Shown here piece by piece: positions 21,072-21,880 of a DNA stretch of 21,880 bases. Numbering within the stretch: position 1 is the stretch's first letter; each line of letters opens with the position of its first letter. A program made the translations under genes and the position numbers. This DNA is from Clostridia bacterium. Its GTDB lineage: Bacteria > Bacillota > Clostridia > Oscillospirales > CAG-272. The notes below the pieces were generated by a model. It had not been told where the DNA came from. It did not search any database and was given only the letters and a program-made list of their open reading frames with translations. The DNA lies in contig JAFVRI010000190.1 of assembly GCA_017504335.1 (NCBI GenBank), forward strand, positions 1 to 21,880. Direction: 5' to 3'.

Positions 21072-21880
21072 ATGATGTCCTACTACTTCTTTACGGTGTA
21101 TAATAATTTCACCTCGCAGTACTCGGACTACATGTCCTATCTCAGTCTGAACACCTCCCTTCCCCTGACCGAGCAGCAGTTCGGTGGCAAAAATGACGCC
21201 GCCATGCTCGGCAGCTTTACGGGAACCTGGTTCGATTACTTTGCCAAGCAGGCAAAGGAGGAGGTCTCTTCCATGCTCCTCTATCTGGAGGAAGCCAAGG
21301 CAAGAGGCATTCAGCTGACCGATGAGGAAATCGATGAAATCGAGCAGTCTCTCGACGCAACCGCATTAACCGCAAAGCAGCTGTACGGCATGAGTGCCGA
21401 CTCCTACTTCTCTTCCATGTACGGAAAGGGTGTTTCTCAGAGCGACATTCAGGATGCGGTTGAGTATTCCACTCTCGCTTCCAAGATGCAGAACATCATT
21501 TATGAGGAGTTCGAGACCTGGCTGAAGGAAAATCCCGCAGAGATCGACAAGAAGTATGATGCGGCTAAGAACGATTTCAACCTGGTTGACTTTACTTACT
21601 ACTCCTTCCGCGTAGATTTCAATGAAATCGCCGAGGAAGAGCTGGGTAGCAAGTACAAGGATCTTTTGAAGGATACCGACGCAAACTACGAGGCAAACAA
21701 GAAGAAGGTAATGGATGCCTACCAGAAGGCAATCGATGAGGCGAAGGCAAAGGCAGATGCTCTTGCAAAGATCACCGACGAGAAGGAGCTGAAGAAGGCA
21801 ATTCTCGACATTGTCATCAACGAGGCATATGACGACAACTACACCACGGACGTAAGCAAGCTGAAGAACGATGCGTTCTA
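21072..21880 (+). CDS. SurA/PrsA-like N-terminal chaperone domain, downstream part of the interrupted gene (partial)
   Basis: Continuation, in the frame of the 20832 start, after the TGA at 21027-21029; the first ATG is at 21072 and the frame runs off the right edge. The product resembles the helical N-terminal region of extracytoplasmic peptidyl-prolyl isomerases: FSVNVNMMSYYFFTVYNNF, then LLYLEEAKARGIQLTDEEIDEIEQSL (the SurA_N pattern of A..xGixltdeEid), and a long charged coiled-coil-like stretch (YEANKKKVMDAYQKAIDEAKAKADAL). The PPIase domain itself is not in the window. There is no ribosome binding site before 21072 and no signal sequence in this part, so alone it could not be exported. 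It most likely belongs to the same gene as the membrane anchor upstream. Codon use is undisturbed. Confidence 0.72.
   Translation, partial: MMSYYFFTVYNNFTSQYSDYMSYLSLNTSLPLTEQQFGGKNDAAMLGSFTGTWFDYFAKQAKEEVSSMLLYLEEAKARGIQLTDEEIDEIEQSLDATALTAKQLYGMSADSYFSSMYGKGVSQSDIQDAVEYSTLASKMQNIIYEEFETWLKENPAEIDKKYDAAKNDFNLVDFTYYSFRVDFNEIAEEELGSKYKDLLKDTDANYEANKKKVMDAYQKAIDEAKAKADALAKITDEKELKKAILDIVINEAYDDNYTTDVSKLKNDAF

Noticed and set aside
20832..21880. Genome-wide reassignment of TGA to a sense codon
   Set aside because: TGA ends luxS, the oxidoreductase, the U32 gene, uppP and the abrB-like gene at the expected protein ends.

Overview
The window looks like a chromosomal segment of a spore-forming member of the Clostridia, probably a gut-type Oscillospirales/Eubacteriales relative; the rank below class is inference. 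The grounds are a full SpoIIE, an AbrB-family regulator whose promoter carries a perfect 0A box, RNase J, an RNase M5-like protein, BspA-type leucine-rich-repeat lipoproteins, AGGAGG-like ribosome binding sites and several near-consensus sigma-A promoters with 17-bp spacers. I see no prophage, insertion sequence, CRISPR array, rRNA or tRNA.

Layout. 1-712: 3' end of pnp, then an inactive-looking VanY/M15B-type membrane protein (777-1682). 1774-2898: membrane-anchored DHHW/AlgX-like protein. 2947-3402: luxS from its own consensus promoter. 3403-3778: no gene, but an elaborate palindromic element (two inverted copies of a hairpin-plus-tail unit) followed by an 18-bp hairpin. 3779-6901 (minus): GH2 beta-galactosidase. 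It is divergent from an apparent operon of FAD-dependent oxidoreductase, AraC-type regulator, U32/TrhP-like protein, uppP and RNase M5 (7151-12015), with a strong dyad between the two promoters. 12118-13469: a BspA/MucBP lipoprotein with a second C-terminal anchor and a small ribbon-helix-helix-like protein. 13620-15998 (minus): spoIIE. 16222-17985: a second BspA lipoprotein with Cys-rich repeats. 18066-18311 (minus): AbrB-like regulator. 18529-18804: a small membrane protein. 18967-20643: RNase J. 20832-end: a membrane-anchored SurA/PrsA-like foldase whose reading frame is interrupted by one in-frame TGA just after the membrane segment.

How the genes fit together. RNA metabolism (pnp, RNase M5, RNase J, TrhP-like tRNA modification), cell envelope (uppP, DHHW protein, VanY-like protein, LRR lipoproteins, foldase) and sporulation control (spoIIE, abrB) dominate. 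The abrB-like promoter has a Spo0A-type tandem box, and the spoIIE promoter candidate has the 21-bp spacing known from Spo0A-activated Bacillus promoters, so the two may share a sporulation switch. The lacZ/oxidoreductase/AraC cluster looks like a local sugar-responsive unit.

The points most worth a second look are the in-frame TGA of the foldase, the BIME-like palindromic pair at 3520-3661, the degenerate VanY protein and the two sporulation promoters. No clearly new multi-gene system is evident.
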